Part shown: piece after piece, positions 32,496-33,499 of the stretch | Layout of the letters: the number at the start of each line of letters is the position of its first letter | Position numbering within the stretch: the stretch's first letter is position 1 | Source: Persephonella sp. | GTDB taxonomy: Bacteria; Aquificota; Aquificia; Aquificales; Hydrogenothermaceae | Direction: 5' to 3' | Length of the DNA: 33,499 nucleotides | Assembly: GCA_026987075.1 (NCBI GenBank) | Contig: JALSNI010000050.1 | Coordinates: 1 to 33,499, forward strand | Translations under genes and position numbers: made by a program | The notes under the pieces: model-generated | The model's input: the letters and a program-made list of their open reading frames with translations, nothing else | Told to the model about the DNA's origin: nothing | Databases searched by the model: none

Positions 32496-33347
32496 TTAAT
32501 CTTTTCTCAAAAAGTTTATAACCCTTTCCCAGAAATTTTCTTTAATAGGAGGCGGAGGCTGACCAACCTCTTCTGCTACAATCTGCTTTAGTTTTATCAC
32601 AAATTTTTCTGATGGATAAACTTCTGTTATAATCTGCTTTTTCTTTACAGTTTTCTGTATGTTTTTTGTATATGGGAGAATTCCTCCAAGATAAATGTCC
32701 ATATTTAAAAATTTCTGAACTGAGTTCCTAATCCTTTCAAATGTCTCAAACCCCTCTTCTTCGCTTTTTGCCATATTTACAACTACCCTAAAATCTGTAT
32801 AGTCATACAGTTTTTTCATAGATTTTATCAGGGCATATGCATCCATAATAGCAGTAGGTTCTGGTGTGGTAATCACATATGTTTTTGAAGATGCTCTGAT
32901 AAATGAAATTACTTTATTATCTATACCTGCTGCTGTATCAATAATTATGTAGTCATAATTTTCTGACACATCGTTAAGATTTTGAACAAATCTAAAAACT
33001 GTGCTGTCCTCAACCTCATTTATGGCATCTATGCCTGAAAAACCTGGAAGAACATCAAAACCCCGTGTAGAAAATATAATATCTTCTATCTTTTCACCAT
33101 TTAGTATATCTTTTAGGGTTTTCTTTGTGCTTACATTGACAAGTATGTGAACGTTAGCCATCCCAATGTCTGCATCAATAAGAAGCACTTTCTTGTCAAA
33201 GTCATTCGCTAATACATAAGCAAAATTTACTGCAAAATTAGTTTTTCCCACTCCTCCTTTCCCACTTGCCACAGCTAAAAATTTTGTATTTTTCTCTATT
33301 TGGTTTTCTTTAACCTTTTTCAACAAACCTTTTGCCTGCTCTTCCAT
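32496..33347 (-). CDS. flhG: MinD-like ATPase FlhG, flagellar number regulator
   Basis: ParA/MinD-family ATPase that limits flagellum number and position with the GTPase FlhF; 283 residues. Seen: an N-terminal 'EEQAKGLLKKV' matching the DQAxxLR-type FlhF-activating helix, the deviant Walker A 'SGKGGVGKTNFAVNFA' (28-43), 'VLLIDADIGMANVHIL', 'YIIIDTAAGID', and a Lys-rich C-terminus that could form the membrane helix. Its ribosome site GGAGG lies inside the last codons of flhF. Confidence 0.94.
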   Translation of the reverse strand: MEEQAKGLLKKVKENQIEKNTKFLAVASGKGGVGKTNFAVNFAYVLANDFDKKVLLIDADIGMANVHILVNVSTKKTLKDILNGEKIEDIIFSTRGFDVLPGFSGIDAINEVEDSTVFRFVQNLNDVSENYDYIIIDTAAGIDNKVISFIRASSKTYVITTPEPTAIMDAYALIKSMKKLYDYTDFRVVVNMAKSEEEGFETFERIRNSVQKFLNMDIYLGGILPYTKNIQKTVKKKQIITEVYPSEKFVIKLKQIVAEEVGQPPPPIKENFWERVINFLRKD

Positions 33348-33348
33348 C

Positions 33349-33499
33349 CTATCCTCCGTTTTCCCCTAAGATGTAGGAGGAGATTAGCTCTGGGGTTAGC
33401 ACTTTCAAGTCTTCTGGAACTCTCTGCCCTGTGCTGATGTAAGAAACGGGAAGGTTTGTTTCAACAGGAAGATTTAATAGTATTCCCGGCTTCAATGTT
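33349..33499 (-). CDS. flhF: Flagellar SRP-like GTPase FlhF, C-terminal end (partial)
   Basis: The minus strand reads 49 codons before a TAG at 33351-33349. They include 'LPVSYISTGQRVPEDLKVLT' and 'PELISSYILGENGG', the typical end of the SRP-GTPase NG domain of FlhF. The remaining sequence lies beyond the window. One base separates its stop from the flhG start. FlhF recruits the first flagellar parts to the pole. Confidence 0.88.
   Translation of the reverse strand, partial: TLKPGILLNLPVETNLPVSYISTGQRVPEDLKVLTPELISSYILGENGG

Noticed and set aside
1-33499. CRISPR arrays, tRNAs, insertion sequences, prophage genes
   Set aside because: None seen: no spaced direct repeats of CRISPR type, no tRNA cloverleaf ending in CCA, no transposase or integrase motifs.

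Overview
The window looks like part of the chromosome of a thermophilic, chemolithoautotrophic Aquificota bacterium. A low-GC member of the Hydrogenothermaceae (Persephonella or Sulfurihydrogenibium-like) is the best guess. The reasons are the 16S 5' end with the Aquificales-type 'GCGCGAACGTTGGCGGCGTGCC' continuation, Lys/Glu-rich proteins, and a reductive TCA gene set with a two-subunit 2-oxoglutarate:ferredoxin oxidoreductase of the kind known from Hydrogenobacter. Genus assignment is inference. Nearly everything is on the minus strand.

Region 1 (1-246): the 5' end of a 16S rRNA gene with its leader and two tandem promoters. The upstream promoter sits inside the 3' end of the efflux pump gene. 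Region 2 (235-7360): a compact metal-efflux operon, read from 7325 down to 235. It encodes a Met-rich YtkA-like lipoprotein, a BlaI/CopY-type repressor, a short M56 metalloprotease without a beta-lactam sensor domain, a TolC-like outer membrane protein, a CusB-like adaptor with a natural His tail, and a CusA-like RND pump with the three-methionine copper/silver path. A BlaI-type palindrome lies just before the first gene.

Region 3 (7406-15587): two carbon-fixation operons flank a divergent TetR regulator. korA-korB (2-oxoglutarate synthase) is read from 10224. mdh, fumarase alpha, fumarase beta, sucC and sucD are read from 15510. Together they cover oxaloacetate to fumarate and succinate to 2-oxoglutarate; fumarate reductase is not here. 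A 19-nt motif differing at one base is present in both operon control regions, which suggests a common regulator.

Region 4 (15601-17007, plus strand): a FliJ-like coiled-coil protein, a MotE-like secreted protein and an AhpD/carboxymuconolactone decarboxylase-like protein.

Region 5 (16996-33499): a long flagellar run on the minus strand in transcription order flhF (partial), flhG, fliA-like sigma, a FliK-like gene, a TPR secreted protein, flgB, flgC, fliE, fliF, fliH, fliI, flgD, flgE, fliL, fliN, fliO, fliP, fliQ, fliR, flhB. fliG (expected between fliF and fliH) and fliM (expected between fliL and fliN) are not present. The run is interrupted by one opposite-strand gene for a small membrane-anchored protein with five Tyr-Tyr-Lys repeats at exact 11-residue spacing. 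The sigma factor appears to lack most of its sigma-3 domain. These two, and the shared rTCA motif, are the most interesting items.

No CRISPR array, tRNA, insertion sequence or prophage gene was seen.
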